The notes beneath the pieces were generated by a model. That model had not been told where the DNA came from, ran no database searches, and saw only the letters and a list, made by a program, of their open reading frames with translations. 64,000 nt of DNA from assembly GCF_001513675.1 (NCBI RefSeq), contig NZ_CP013859.1, forward strand, positions 1,985,081 through 2,049,080, read 5' to 3'. The position numbers and the translations under genes are program-made. This stretch comes from Microbacterium sp. XT11. Lineage in GTDB: Bacteria > Actinomycetota > Actinomycetes > Actinomycetales > Microbacteriaceae. Below are positions 32,853 through 42,048 of the stretch, piece after piece. Every line of letters starts with the position of its first letter. Positions within the stretch are counted from its first letter, which is position 1.

Positions 32853-34351
32853 CAGACGGTCTCCAGGTGGGGGATCTCGAGGAAGTGCGCGCCGACCGAT
32901 GCCGGACGTGCGAGGGCGGCGGATGCCGTCGCCTCGGCGAGCAGCAGCAAGTTGGCGTCTTCGTGGTCGGCTGCGGACGCGCCGGCCGGCGGCGACACGG
33001 AACGCCAGGCACGGAACACGGCCAGAGCCCTGCGCAGTCCGTGTCGCGTGCGCAGCAGCCCGACCTCCTCCCACATCAGGCGCTGCAGGGCTGAACGTGA
33101 GAACGGCGGCGCCGTCGCGGCGGCGTCGGAGTCGCCGTCGTCGTGCATGATCGGCCCAGGTCCGCCGTGGACGGATGCCGCGTCCAGGGCCGTCCACGGT
33201 GCGCGAAGGGCCGCGGCTGCTCGTGCTCCGAAGACCGCTCCCTCGAGCAGCGAGTTCGATGCCAGGCGGTTCGCGCCATGCACTCCGGTGCGCGCGGTCT
33301 CGCCGACGGCGAAGAGCCAGGGGATCGTGGTCCTCCCGTCGAGGTCGGTACAGACCCCTCCCATGAGGTAGTGAGCGGCTGGCGTGATCGGCAGGGCCTC
33401 CTCGGCCCAGTCGTGGCCGCGTTCGCGCGTCACGCGGTCGATGGTCGGGAACCTCCGGGCGAGGCGCTCGGCCCCGAGCATCGTGGCGTCCAGACGTACG
33501 GGGGCGCCCTGTGCACCGGCGGTGCGGGCGATGGCGCGCGACACCACGTCACGGGGTGCGAGTTCGCCGTCGGGGTGGAAGTCGAACGCGAACCGGCGTC
33601 CGGTGTCGTCGATGAGCGTCGCGCCTTCGCCGCGAACGGCTTCGGAGATGAGGAACGGCGCCCCCGTCGCCAGCACCGTCGGGTGGAACTGCATGAACTC
33701 CAGGTCCGCCGCGGCTGCGCCGGCACGCAGCGCCGCGGCGATGCCGTCGCCGGTGATGCCGGCGGGATCGGTGGTGTGCGCGTACAGATGACCGGCGCCA
33801 CCCGTCGCCAGGATCACGGCATCGGCGTCGCGATCTCTCGTCACGCCCGCCTCGAGCGATCGGATGCCCCTCACTGCGTGATCGGCGACGATGTCGAGAA
33901 GGAAGGCGTGTTCGACGACGTCGATGCCGGCGCGGCGCACGCCTGCGACGAGGGCGTGACGGATCGCCGCGCCCGTGGCGTCTCCGCCCGCGTGCACGAT
34001 CCGGGCGTGGCTGTGAGCGGCCTCGCGACCGCGCAGCAGACGGCCGTGCGGATCGCGGTCGAAGCCGACGCCGCGAGCGGCGAGTTCCGCGATCCGTGCG
34101 GGAGCCTCGCGCACCAGCATCTCTACGGCGGCCGGATCGCAGAGCCCGGCGCCCGCGCTCAGGGTATCGGCGGCGTGCCGTGCCGCGGAATCACCCGGTC
34201 CGTACTCGCCGGCCACGCCGCCCTGCGCAAGCGCGGTGCTGCCGTCGCCGAGCTCGCCCTTCGTGACGACGGTCACGCGGTGGCCGGCCTCGTGGGCGTG
34301 CAGCGCCGCGGTCAGGCCCGCGATCCCCGAGCCGACGACGACGACGTTCAT
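32852..34351 (-). CDS. nadB: L-aspartate oxidase
   Basis: 499 aa, fumarate-reductase-like flavoprotein. VVVGSGIAGLTAAL binds FAD, followed by TKGELGDGSTALAQGG. The substrate and capping region shows EFMQFHPT and PAAHYLMGG, with GVHGANRLASNSLLE near the end. It oxidises aspartate to iminoaspartate for NadA. The ATG overlaps the nadA stop by 4 nt. The C-terminal helical domain is shorter and Ala-rich, as in actinobacterial NadB. Confidence 0.95.
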   Translation of the reverse strand: MNVVVVGSGIAGLTAALHAHEAGHRVTVVTKGELGDGSTALAQGGVAGEYGPGDSAARHAADTLSAGAGLCDPAAVEMLVREAPARIAELAARGVGFDRDPHGRLLRGREAAHSHARIVHAGGDATGAAIRHALVAGVRRAGIDVVEHAFLLDIVADHAVRGIRSLEAGVTRDRDADAVILATGGAGHLYAHTTDPAGITGDGIAAALRAGAAAADLEFMQFHPTVLATGAPFLISEAVRGEGATLIDDTGRRFAFDFHPDGELAPRDVVSRAIARTAGAQGAPVRLDATMLGAERLARRFPTIDRVTRERGHDWAEEALPITPAAHYLMGGVCTDLDGRTTIPWLFAVGETARTGVHGANRLASNSLLEGAVFGARAAAALRAPWTALDAASVHGGPGPIMHDDGDSDAAATAPPFSRSALQRLMWEEVGLLRTRHGLRRALAVFRAWRSVSPPAGASAADHEDANLLLLAEATASAALARPASVGAHFLEIPHLETV

Positions 34352-35676
34352 CGCGCGGCGGCCTGGGCCGGCGGCTTCGCGGCGAGCATCCGCTGCAACG
34401 CGACGCGTGCCGGTTCCGCGACGTCGGCGGGCACGGTGATGCGGTTCGGCGTTCGGCCGGCCACGAGCTCCTCGAGCACCCAGGCGAGGTAGCCGGGATG
34501 GATGCGGTACATCGTCGAGCACGGACAGACCACAGGGTCGAGGCAGAAGATCTCGTGCTGCGGATACTGGGCGGCGAGGCGGCGGACGAGATTGATCTCG
34601 GTGCCGACCGCGAACGTCGTCGGCTCGGTGGCGGCCTCGATGGCCTTGCGGATGTAGTCCGTCGATCCCGCCTCGTCGGCCGCGTCGACCACGTCCATCG
34701 GGCATTCCGGGTGCACGATGACCCGTACCCCCGGGTGCTGCGCACGGGCCTGCTCGATCTGCGCGACCGTGAACCGGCGGTGGACCGAGCAGAAGCCGTG
34801 CCACAGGATGACCTGCGCGGCCGTGAGCTCGTCGGCCGTGGACCCGCCGAGCGGACGGCGCGGGTTCCACATCGGCATCCGGTCGAGGGGCACTCCCATG
34901 GCTTTGGCGGTGTTGCGGCCGAGGTGCTGGTCGGGGAAGAACAGCACGCGGCGACCGCGTTCGAACGCCCACTCCAGCACGGTCCGCGCGTTGGACGAGG
35001 TGCAGACGATGCCGCCGTGGCGGCCCACGAAGCCCTTGATCGCCGCCGAGGAGTTCATGTAGGTGACCGGGATCACGGGGACCCGCCCGTCGGCGTCCTC
35101 CTCGTCGAGGTCGCCGAGCACGTCGGTGAGCTGCTCCCAGCACTCCTCGACCTGGTCGATGTCGGCCATGTCGGCCATGGAGCATCCGGCCGCGAGGTTC
35201 GGCAGGATCACGGCCTGTTCGGACGTGGAGAGCAGGTCGGCCGTCTCGGCCATGAAGTGCACTCCGCAGAACACGATGGCCTCGGCATCCGTTCGCGTCG
35301 TAGCGGCCGTGGCGAGCTGGAAGGAATCGCCGACGTAGTCTGCGTGCCGCACGACCTCTTCGCGCTGGTAGAAGTGTCCGAGCACGACGACCCGATCGCC
35401 CAGCGTCGCCTTCGCGGCGCGGATGCGCTCGTCGAGCTCCTGCTCGCCCGCCTCGCGGTACTCCGCGGGGAGCTCGCCCTGGCGCGGCGCTCCCACCGGG
35501 ATCACATCCCCCATCGACGAGCCGGGGCCGTAGCCGGGGCGCGAGTCGAAGTCCCACGGCCCGACGGCGAGGTCGGTGCTGCAGGTCGCGTCGGCGGAGG
35601 CTCCGCGCACGATGGCCTGGAGGTGGTGATCGACCGAGGGGTCGAGGCGGCCGAGGGGGAGGGAGGCGGTGCTCAT
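34348..35676 (-). CDS. nadA: Quinolinate synthase
   Basis: 442 aa, the long actinobacterial form. VVLGHFYQREEVV, FCGVHFMAETADLL, AAGCSMADMAD, TYMNSSAAIKGF and CTSSNARTV match the family. Cysteines near the C-terminus (HPECPMDV and CLDPVVCPCSTMYR) supply cluster ligands. It condenses iminoaspartate with dihydroxyacetone phosphate at a [4Fe-4S] centre. I chose ATG 35676, which overlaps the NrtR stop (ATGA). The downstream desulfurase likely serves this protein. Confidence 0.95.
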   Translation of the reverse strand: MSTASLPLGRLDPSVDHHLQAIVRGASADATCSTDLAVGPWDFDSRPGYGPGSSMGDVIPVGAPRQGELPAEYREAGEQELDERIRAAKATLGDRVVVLGHFYQREEVVRHADYVGDSFQLATAATTRTDAEAIVFCGVHFMAETADLLSTSEQAVILPNLAAGCSMADMADIDQVEECWEQLTDVLGDLDEEDADGRVPVIPVTYMNSSAAIKGFVGRHGGIVCTSSNARTVLEWAFERGRRVLFFPDQHLGRNTAKAMGVPLDRMPMWNPRRPLGGSTADELTAAQVILWHGFCSVHRRFTVAQIEQARAQHPGVRVIVHPECPMDVVDAADEAGSTDYIRKAIEAATEPTTFAVGTEINLVRRLAAQYPQHEIFCLDPVVCPCSTMYRIHPGYLAWVLEELVAGRTPNRITVPADVAEPARVALQRMLAAKPPAQAAAR

Positions 35677-36383
35677 CGGATGCTCGTTTCTTCGGGTCGG
35701 AGCGGGCCGGTGTCGGCCAGCGCCACGTCGGTGTTGTAGCGGTAGAGGCGGGCGGGGCGGGGGTTCCCCGTGCGGAATCGGTCGGTGGGGATGAGGCTTC
35801 CGGAGGCGTCGACCTGACGGCGGAAGTTGGCGGGGTCCAGGCTTCTGCCGAGGATGGCCTCGTACGCCTCCCGCAGGTCCGCAAGGGTGAACTCCGCAGG
35901 CAGGAAGCCGTGGGCGACGCGGCTGTACCCGACCTTGTTGCGCAGTCTCCACAGGGCGTAGTCGATGATGTGGGAGTGGTCGAAGGCGAGCTGCGGCAGC
36001 TCGCCGACGTCGAACCAGCGCACGTTCTCGGGCGCGCGCCCGGATGCGCGGTGTGCGGCGCTCTGCGCGTCGACGTCGTCCTGCCGCAGCAGTGCCCAGT
36101 ACACGATCGACACGACGCGGGTGGGGGAGCGGTCGACCGCACCGAAGGCGTAGAGCTGCTCGAGGTAGCTGGGGGCGAGGCCGGTGGTTTCGGCGAGTGT
36201 GCGCGCTGCCGCGTCGACAGGCGACTCGGTGTCGGTGAGCCATCCACCGGGGAGCGCCCACTGCCCGGCGAAGGGCTCCCTCGTGCGCAGGACGAGGGGG
36301 AGGGTGAGCACGGCACTGCCGCTCTCGGTGCGTCGCAGCGTGAGGATCACGGTCGACACCGCCACGCGGATGCTTTGAGTCAT
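35673..36383 (-). CDS. nrtR: NrtR-type Nudix regulator of NAD synthesis
   Basis: 236 aa. The N-terminal Nudix domain (about 10-140) has a degenerate box: GGWLTDTESPVDAAARTLAE lacks the catalytic RE..EE glutamates, as in NrtR proteins that bind ADP-ribose without cleaving it. The C-terminal winged helix carries LADLREAYEAILGR and ANFRRQVDASGSLIPT. NrtR represses NAD genes until ADP-ribose rises. It heads nadABC. I start at ATG 36383; AAGG is 5 nt and GGAGG 11 nt upstream. The GGAGG lies inside a palindrome that may be its own operator. Confidence 0.87.
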   Translation of the reverse strand: MTQSIRVAVSTVILTLRRTESGSAVLTLPLVLRTREPFAGQWALPGGWLTDTESPVDAAARTLAETTGLAPSYLEQLYAFGAVDRSPTRVVSIVYWALLRQDDVDAQSAAHRASGRAPENVRWFDVGELPQLAFDHSHIIDYALWRLRNKVGYSRVAHGFLPAEFTLADLREAYEAILGRSLDPANFRRQVDASGSLIPTDRFRTGNPRPARLYRYNTDVALADTGPLRPEETSIR

Positions 36384-36393
36384 CTGTACCTTA

Positions 36394-36404
36394 ACCTCCG
36401 AGGT
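36394..36404. promoter_or_regulatory. Palindrome overlapping the nrtR ribosome site
   Basis: ACCTC-C-GAGGT is a 5+1+5 palindrome placed just before nrtR and flanked by TTAA on both sides (36391-36394, 36410-36413). Its position fits autoregulation by NrtR. NrtR operators vary widely between groups, so this is a guess from position. Confidence 0.35.
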
Positions 36405-36439
36405 CGATCTTAATGTCATCGGGACTCTTAGGCGAGTCC

Positions 36440-36449
36440 ATGACGTCAT
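36440..36449. promoter_or_regulatory. ATGACGTCAT palindrome in the nrtR/importer divergent region
   Basis: A perfect 10-bp palindrome about 60 nt upstream of nrtR. A GGACTC/GAGTCC inverted repeat (36422-36439) lies beside it. One or both may be operators for the divergent promoters. Confidence 0.35.
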
Positions 36450-36504
36450 ACAGCGCCGAGTCCGAAACGTTATCTCCGCGGCGCCCGGGGGGTTGTCCTG
36501 GCAT

Positions 36505-36541
36505 ATCGGGTTTGTTAGGTTGGTGTCCTAACAAACCCGAT
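36505..36541. promoter_or_regulatory. 15-bp perfect inverted repeat upstream of the importer operon
   Basis: ATCGGGTTTGTTAGG (36505-36519) pairs perfectly with 36527-36541 across a 7-nt loop. It lies about 80 nt before the substrate-binding protein gene. It may be a long operator, or, if transcribed, a very stable leader hairpin. There is no T run, so it is not a typical terminator. Confidence 0.6.
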
Positions 36542-36552
36542 GTGGGGTTTGC

Positions 36553-36573
36553 CCGGGTCTCGCAGAGACCCGG
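36553..36573 (+). promoter_or_regulatory. Second hairpin in the importer leader
   Basis: CCGGGTCTC (36553-36561) and GAGACCCGG (36565-36573) form a 9-bp stem with a 3-nt loop, 11 nt after the 15-bp repeat and 48 nt before the start codon. It could protect or attenuate the mRNA. Confidence 0.5.
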
Positions 36574-36621
36574 CTCCATCCGGAGATCCCTCCTGCAGTG
36601 CAGCACCGAGAGGAACGACCA

Positions 36622-38313
36622 ATGATCCGCAATGGAAGGCGCAAGATCGCGCTCACCGCCGCGGCGGGGGCATCCGTCCTCGCCCTGGGCCTCACCGCCT
36701 GTGCGGGCGGCGGAGCCGGAGACGCAGACGGCGACGGCGACCGCGCGCTCCGCGTCTGGGCGGGAAGCCAGACGCCCATCACGCCCAACTACAACCCGTT
36801 CGCGCCCACCGTCCTGCATGGCGCGCTCGGACCCATCTACGAGCCGCTGTTCTTCTTCAACAAGACGTCGGACTCCGAGCCCGTCGGCCTCCTCGGCGAC
36901 TCGTACGAGTACAACGACGACGGCACGGTCATCACCGTGACGCTCAAGCCCGACCTGAAGTGGAGCGACGGCGAACCGCTGACCGCCGACGACGTGGCCT
37001 TCACCTTCTCCTACGAGGCGAACAACCCCGAGGGGCAGGGGCTCGTCTCCGCCGAGGCCACCGACGACACGACCGTCGTGCTCACCTACTCGACGCCGCA
37101 GTACACGACGGAGTTCCAGCGCCTCGGGTCGACCTACATCCTGCCGGAGCACATCTGGGCAGAGATCACCGACTACGCGAACTTCGCCAACGAGGAGCCC
37201 GTCGGATCGGGCCCGTACGTCGTGTCGAAGACCACCAGCGAGTCGTACACCCTCGTCGCGAACGAGAACTACCGCGACGCCGACGACCTCGGGGTCAAGA
37301 AGGTCCAGTACATCGCGGTGGACAACAACCAGACCGCGCAGGATCTGCTGGCGGCGGGTGAGCTCGACTGGGCGGGCATGTTCATCCCCAACCCCGATGA
37401 CGTGACCTCGAACGGCAAGATCGACTGGATCAACACGCCGCAGGACCCGACGGTCCTCTACACGTGCTCGAACGCCGCGCTGGGCTGCACGGGTCCGCAG
37501 ACCGACGTCGCGGTCCGTCAGGCGCTGAACGCCGCGATCGACCGCTCGACCATCAAGGAGAAGGCGTTCGTCGGCCTCACGGGAGACATCTCTCCGACGT
37601 TCGCCCTGCTGCCGCGCGACGAGAAGTGGGTCGCCGACCCCGCCAACGAGGTGAGCCCGCAGACGGCGGATGCCGCCGAGGCCGGCGCGATCCTCGAGGC
37701 CGCCGGGTACACGAAGGGCAGCGACGGCTTCTACGGCAAGGGCGGAACCCCGATCGAGCTGAGCCTCATCTCGGTGGACGGCTGGACCGACTACAACGAC
37801 GCAGCCAAGCTCATCGCCGAGGAGGCGGCGGCCGCAGGCATCAAGGTCACTCCGACCACGGTGCAGTGGCAGGAGTTCTCCGACGCCCGGCAGGGCGGGC
37901 AGTTCCAGCTCATCGTCGGGGGCGTCGTCGGCACCTCGGTCGCCGATCCGTTCCAGATCTACAAGGACTGGTTCGGCGGCACCCAGGTGCAGTCGACCAG
38001 CCCGGTCGGCACCGAGATCCCCGCGGGCCGGTGGAACTTCAGCCGCTACGACAACCCCGTCGTCGACCAGGCCGTGCTCGCGGCATCCGCGACGAACGAC
38101 GAGGCGACCAAGAAGGAGCTGTACAGCACGATCCAGACGGAGATCGTCCGCGATCTGCCCTACATCCCGATCGTGATCAACGCGACCCAGACCTTCTACA
38201 ACGCGAAGGACTACACGGGGTGGCCGACCGAGGACGACCTCTACGCCTTCCCGCCGTCGTGGGGCGCGATCGCCGCGGGGTACATCCTCACGCAGCTGGA
38301 GCCGGCGAAGTAG
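36622..38313 (+). CDS. ABC importer substrate-binding lipoprotein (SBP family 5)
   Basis: 563 aa. The signal peptide ends in LTAC (Cys27), then a Gly/Asp linker. The cluster C family 5 fold is seen from LKPDLKWSDGEPLTADDVAFTF, EPVGSGPYVV and AVRQALNAAIDR. Such proteins capture oligopeptides or, in actinobacteria, beta-oligosaccharides such as cellobiose. The sequence alone does not decide which. GAGAGGAACGACC precedes the ATG. It leads a five-gene operon with two permeases and two ATPases, behind two strong inverted repeats. Confidence 0.9.
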   Translation: MIRNGRRKIALTAAAGASVLALGLTACAGGGAGDADGDGDRALRVWAGSQTPITPNYNPFAPTVLHGALGPIYEPLFFFNKTSDSEPVGLLGDSYEYNDDGTVITVTLKPDLKWSDGEPLTADDVAFTFSYEANNPEGQGLVSAEATDDTTVVLTYSTPQYTTEFQRLGSTYILPEHIWAEITDYANFANEEPVGSGPYVVSKTTSESYTLVANENYRDADDLGVKKVQYIAVDNNQTAQDLLAAGELDWAGMFIPNPDDVTSNGKIDWINTPQDPTVLYTCSNAALGCTGPQTDVAVRQALNAAIDRSTIKEKAFVGLTGDISPTFALLPRDEKWVADPANEVSPQTADAAEAGAILEAAGYTKGSDGFYGKGGTPIELSLISVDGWTDYNDAAKLIAEEAAAAGIKVTPTTVQWQEFSDARQGGQFQLIVGGVVGTSVADPFQIYKDWFGGTQVQSTSPVGTEIPAGRWNFSRYDNPVVDQAVLAASATNDEATKKELYSTIQTEIVRDLPYIPIVINATQTFYNAKDYTGWPTEDDLYAFPPSWGAIAAGYILTQLEPAK

Positions 38314-38356
38314 GCCGCATCGGAAAGGGGAAGCAGGAGAGCCAAGGACCGGTGAC

Positions 38357-39352
38357 ATGAAGTTCTATGCACGACGGATCGGGTTCTACGCGTTCACGCT
38401 GTGGGCCGCGATCTCCCTCAACTTCCTGCTTCCCCGGCTGATGCCGGGGAACCCGGCGGACATCATGATCGCCAAGATGCAGCGGGCGGGCGGCGAGGTC
38501 TCCGAGACCACCATCCGCAACATCAAGCTGCTCCTCGGCGGCGACGATTCCTCGCTGTGGGAGCAGTACCTCGCCTACTGGGGGCGCATGTTCCAGGGCG
38601 ACCTCGGCGTCTCGGTCACGAAGTTCCCGACCCCCGTATCCGAACTCATCGGGCAGGCGCTGCCATGGACGCTGATCCTCGTCGGCACCGCCACCGTCAT
38701 CTCCTTCCTTCTCGGCGTCGTGCTCGGGGCGTGGGCCGGCTGGAAGCGGGGGACGTGGGTCGACCACCTGATCCCGGCGACGACGGTGCTGCAGTCCATC
38801 CCGTACTTCTGGATGGCGCTGCTCCTCGTCGCGGTGTTCGCGGTCGGGCTCGGCTGGTTCCCCATCTTCGGCGGGTACGACGTCTTCGACTTCCCCGACG
38901 GCCCCGAGCCGACGTGGGCCTTCTTCTCGAATGCGCTCTCGCACGCGATCCTGCCGGCGTCGACCATCGTGATCTCCTCGGTGGGCGGCTGGATGTTCGG
39001 CATGCGCAACATGATGGTGTCGACGCTCGCGGAGGACTACGTCCTCACGGCGGAGGCGAAGGGGCTCCGCCCGCGGCGCATCCTCACCACCTATGCCGCG
39101 CGCAACGCCGCGATCCCGTCGATCGCCGGGTTCTCGATCACGCTCGGATTCGTCGTCGCCGGCTCGATCGTGATGGAGCAGGTCTTCACCTACCCGGGGA
39201 TCGGGAAGCTCATGTTCCAGGCCGTCACGAACAACGATTACGCGCTGATGCAGGGGCTGTTCCTCGTGATCACCATCACGGTGCTCGCCGCCAACTTCTT
39301 CATGGACCTCGTCTACGGCCTCATCGACCCGAGGGCTCGCCAGAATGTCTGA
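38357..39352 (+). CDS. ABC importer permease (DppB/OppB type)
   Basis: 331 aa with about six membrane helices. The N-terminus FLLPRLMPGNPADIMI and the EAA loop EAKGLRPRRILTTYAARNAAIPSI are typical of DppB/OppB permeases. It pairs with the next permease to form the channel for the substrate delivered by the preceding lipoprotein. It starts 43 nt after that gene and overlaps the next by 8 nt. Confidence 0.92.
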   Translation: MKFYARRIGFYAFTLWAAISLNFLLPRLMPGNPADIMIAKMQRAGGEVSETTIRNIKLLLGGDDSSLWEQYLAYWGRMFQGDLGVSVTKFPTPVSELIGQALPWTLILVGTATVISFLLGVVLGAWAGWKRGTWVDHLIPATTVLQSIPYFWMALLLVAVFAVGLGWFPIFGGYDVFDFPDGPEPTWAFFSNALSHAILPASTIVISSVGGWMFGMRNMMVSTLAEDYVLTAEAKGLRPRRILTTYAARNAAIPSIAGFSITLGFVVAGSIVMEQVFTYPGIGKLMFQAVTNNDYALMQGLFLVITITVLAANFFMDLVYGLIDPRARQNV

Positions 39353-40325
39353 CTTCGACAACACCACGCTGGTCGCCGACGAACGGCCGACCACCTCGCG
39401 CGCGACCACGATCGCATTGGCCACGGCGCCGCGGTCGACGCGTCGCCGGATCCTCCCGAGCACCTCGCCGAAGTTCATCGTCGGCGCGGTCATCGTGCTG
39501 GCGATCGTGCTCTTTGCGATCATCGCACCGCTCTTCTCGCAGAACCCGCGCAGCACCGACAACGCGGCCCTGCAGCCGCCGTCCGCCGAGCACTGGCTCG
39601 GCACCACCAAGCTGGGCAACGACATGTTCGCGCAGCTCGCGATCGGGGCGCAGGGTTCGCTCCTCGTCGGTGTCACGGCCGGCGGCATCGCCATCGTGCT
39701 GTCGCTCGTGTTCGGAGTGCTGGCGGGGTACCTCGGCGGCTGGCGGGAGGACGGCCTCGCCCTGCTGACCAACGTGATGATCGTCATCCCCGGTCTCCCG
39801 CTGGTCATGGTGATCGCGTCGTTCGTCCCCGACCGCAGCTGGCAGCTCGTGGCGTTCGTGCTCGGCATCACGTCCTGGGCGGGTGCCGCGTACGTCCTCC
39901 GGCTCCAGACCCGCTCGTTGCGGACGCGGGACTACGTGTCGGCGTCGAAGGTCGCCGGGGAGCGGTCGCTCCGGGTGATCCTCGTGGAGATCATGCCCAA
40001 TCTCCTGCCGCTGTTGACCGCCCAGTTCCTCTTCGCGATCATCTTCGCGATCCTCGGCGAAGCGGGCCTGTCCTATCTCGGGCTCGGACCGAACTCGTCG
40101 ATCACCTGGGGCTCCATCCTCAACGACGCGCAGTCGGGGCAGGCGCTCGGGCGTGGCGCGTGGTGGTGGTTCGTGCCGCCGGGGCTCATGATCGCCCTGC
40201 TCGGCGCAGGTCTTGCGCTGATCAACTTCGCCATCGACGAGATCATCAACCCGAAGCTGCGCACTGCGCCGGCCGCGGCCCGGCGGGTGCGGAAGGCAGC
40301 CAAGATCAAGGGGGTCGCGGCATGA
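39345..40325 (+). CDS. ABC importer permease (DppC/OppC type)
   Basis: 326 aa. A long cytoplasmic N-terminus is followed by six helices. HWLGTTKLGNDMFAQLAIGAQ and the EAA loop SASKVAGERSLRVILVEIMPN identify a DppC/OppC permease. It is translationally coupled to both neighbours (8-nt and 4-nt overlaps). The C-terminal KLRTAPAAARRVRKAAKIKG is basic. Confidence 0.92.
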   Translation: MSDFDNTTLVADERPTTSRATTIALATAPRSTRRRILPSTSPKFIVGAVIVLAIVLFAIIAPLFSQNPRSTDNAALQPPSAEHWLGTTKLGNDMFAQLAIGAQGSLLVGVTAGGIAIVLSLVFGVLAGYLGGWREDGLALLTNVMIVIPGLPLVMVIASFVPDRSWQLVAFVLGITSWAGAAYVLRLQTRSLRTRDYVSASKVAGERSLRVILVEIMPNLLPLLTAQFLFAIIFAILGEAGLSYLGLGPNSSITWGSILNDAQSGQALGRGAWWWFVPPGLMIALLGAGLALINFAIDEIINPKLRTAPAAARRVRKAAKIKGVAA

Positions 40326-41170
40326 CCGAGGCGGTTCTGACGGCACGGGACGTGTCGATCGAGTACGAGGTGGATCCACCCGTCAAAGCCGTGCGTGACG
40401 TCTCGCTCGCGCTCCACCGCGGTGAGATCCTCGGGCTCGCGGGGGAGTCGGGATGCGGCAAGACCACTCTCGCGTACGGGCTGAACCGGCTGCTGAAGGC
40501 GCCCGCGTTGATGACGTCGGGACACATCACGTTCCACGACCGGTCCGGCACGGATATCGACGTGGTCGGCCTCGACGGGGAGGGGCTCCGCGCGTTCCGC
40601 TGGGACAAGATCTCGATGGTGTTCCAAGGCGCCATGAACTCGCTGAACCCGGTGATCTCGGTGCGGGCGCAGATCTTCGACATCTTCGACACGCATCGCC
40701 CGGGCATGTCGAGGCGCGAGAAGCAGGCGCGAGCCGAGGAGCTGCTGACGCTGGTGGGCGTCGACCCGGCACGGCTGACGTCGTTCCCGCACGAGCTGTC
40801 CGGCGGCATGCGGCAGCGGATGATGATCGCGATGGCTCTGGCGCTGGACCCGCAGGTGATGATCATGGATGAGCCGACGACGGCATTGGATGTGGTGGTG
40901 CAGCGGGGGATCATCCGGGAGATCATGCGGCTGCGGGAGCGGCTGGGGTTCGCGGTGATCTTCATCACCCACGACCTGCCGATGCTGATCGAGATCAGCG
41001 ATCGGATCGCGGTGATGCTGCAGGGGCAGATCGTCGAGGAAGGCACGGCGGAGCAGATCTACCGGGCTCCTCGGCACGAGTACACGAAGCGGTTGCTGTC
41101 GAGCTTCCCGTCGCTGAAGGGCGAACGCGGCGACTTCGTCCGCACCGGGATCCAGGAGGGAGCGCGATGA
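40322..41170 (+). CDS. ABC importer ATPase (DppD/OppD type)
   Basis: 282 aa. Walker A is GESGCGKTTLA, signature LSGGMRQRMMIAMAL, Walker B VMIMDEPTTALD, H-loop ITHD. LSGGMRQR and the C-terminal RHEYTKRLLSSFPSL are marks of the oligopeptide/nickel/sugar importer ATPases. It works with the second ATPase as a heterodimer. Overlaps of 4 nt on both sides keep the stoichiometry fixed. Confidence 0.93.
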   Translation: MTEAVLTARDVSIEYEVDPPVKAVRDVSLALHRGEILGLAGESGCGKTTLAYGLNRLLKAPALMTSGHITFHDRSGTDIDVVGLDGEGLRAFRWDKISMVFQGAMNSLNPVISVRAQIFDIFDTHRPGMSRREKQARAEELLTLVGVDPARLTSFPHELSGGMRQRMMIAMALALDPQVMIMDEPTTALDVVVQRGIIREIMRLRERLGFAVIFITHDLPMLIEISDRIAVMLQGQIVEEGTAEQIYRAPRHEYTKRLLSSFPSLKGERGDFVRTGIQEGAR

Positions 41171-42021
41171 GCACGGATGTCGTCGCATCGAGACGCGAAT
41201 CGCTCGAGGCGCGCAACCTGGTGAAGGACTTCCCGCTCCGCTCGGGACTCCGCACGAGCGTCCTGCATGCCGTGAAGGACGTGTCGTTCACCGTGGAGGC
41301 GGGGAAGACCGTCGCCCTCGTCGGAGAATCGGGGTCGGGCAAGTCGACGATCGCGCGGATGCTCATGAAGCTGGAGACCCCGACCTCGGGGCAGATCCTG
41401 CTCGACGGGGAACCCGCCGGGACGAGGGGGCGGCCGCTGGCACGCTACCGGCGGGACGTGCAGATGGTGTTCCAGGATCCCTTCGCGTCATTGAACCCGT
41501 TCCACACCATCGCGCATCATCTGGAGCGCCCGATCCGGATCCACCATCCTGAGCTGTCGCGCGACCAGGTCCGGTCACGGGCGCTCGAGCTCCTCGAGCG
41601 GGTGCGGCTGTCGCCGGCCGCGTCGTTCGCGGAGCGGCGTCCGCATGAGCTTTCGGGCGGGCAGCGGCAGCGCGTCGCGATCGCGCGGGCGCTGGCTCCT
41701 GGCGCGCGGTTCATCGTCGCCGACGAACCGGTCTCGATGCTCGACGTGTCGATCCGGCTCGGGGTGCTGAACCTGCTCGCCGACCTGCAGCGGGAGGAGA
41801 ACCTCGGCGTGCTCTACATCACGCACGACCTCGCCACCGCCCGGCACTTCTCCGACGAGATCATGGTGCTGTACAAGGGCGACGTCGTGGAGCGAGGCCC
41901 CGCCGACCAGGTCATCCTCCACCCACGGCACGACTACACGAAGACGCTCCTCGCCGCGGCCCCCGACCCCGACGAGCACGGCCGCCTCCGCGACGAGGTC
42001 CGCGCCGAGCTCGCCCGCTGA
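41167..42021 (+). CDS. ABC importer ATPase (DppF/OppF type)
   Basis: 284 aa. Walker A is GESGSGKSTIA, signature LSGGQRQRVAIARAL, Walker B FIVADEPVSMLD, H-loop THDLATA. It is the second ATPase of this importer and the last gene of the operon. A 22-bp inverted repeat 28 nt after the stop probably marks the end of the transcript. Confidence 0.93.
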   Translation: MSTDVVASRRESLEARNLVKDFPLRSGLRTSVLHAVKDVSFTVEAGKTVALVGESGSGKSTIARMLMKLETPTSGQILLDGEPAGTRGRPLARYRRDVQMVFQDPFASLNPFHTIAHHLERPIRIHHPELSRDQVRSRALELLERVRLSPAASFAERRPHELSGGQRQRVAIARALAPGARFIVADEPVSMLDVSIRLGVLNLLADLQREENLGVLYITHDLATARHFSDEIMVLYKGDVVERGPADQVILHPRHDYTKTLLAAAPDPDEHGRLRDEVRAELAR

Positions 42022-42048
42022 CCCACTCACCCCCCCCGACTCACCTCG

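Noticed and set aside
30843..33371. Long rightward open frame opposite nadC, nadB and the cysteine desulfurase
   Set aside because: It is a high-GC shadow frame; the opposite strand encodes complete, recognisable enzymes with overlapping starts and stops.
36505..36541. Inverted repeat considered as insertion-sequence ends
   Set aside because: Only 7 nt separate the arms, with no transposase and no target duplication.
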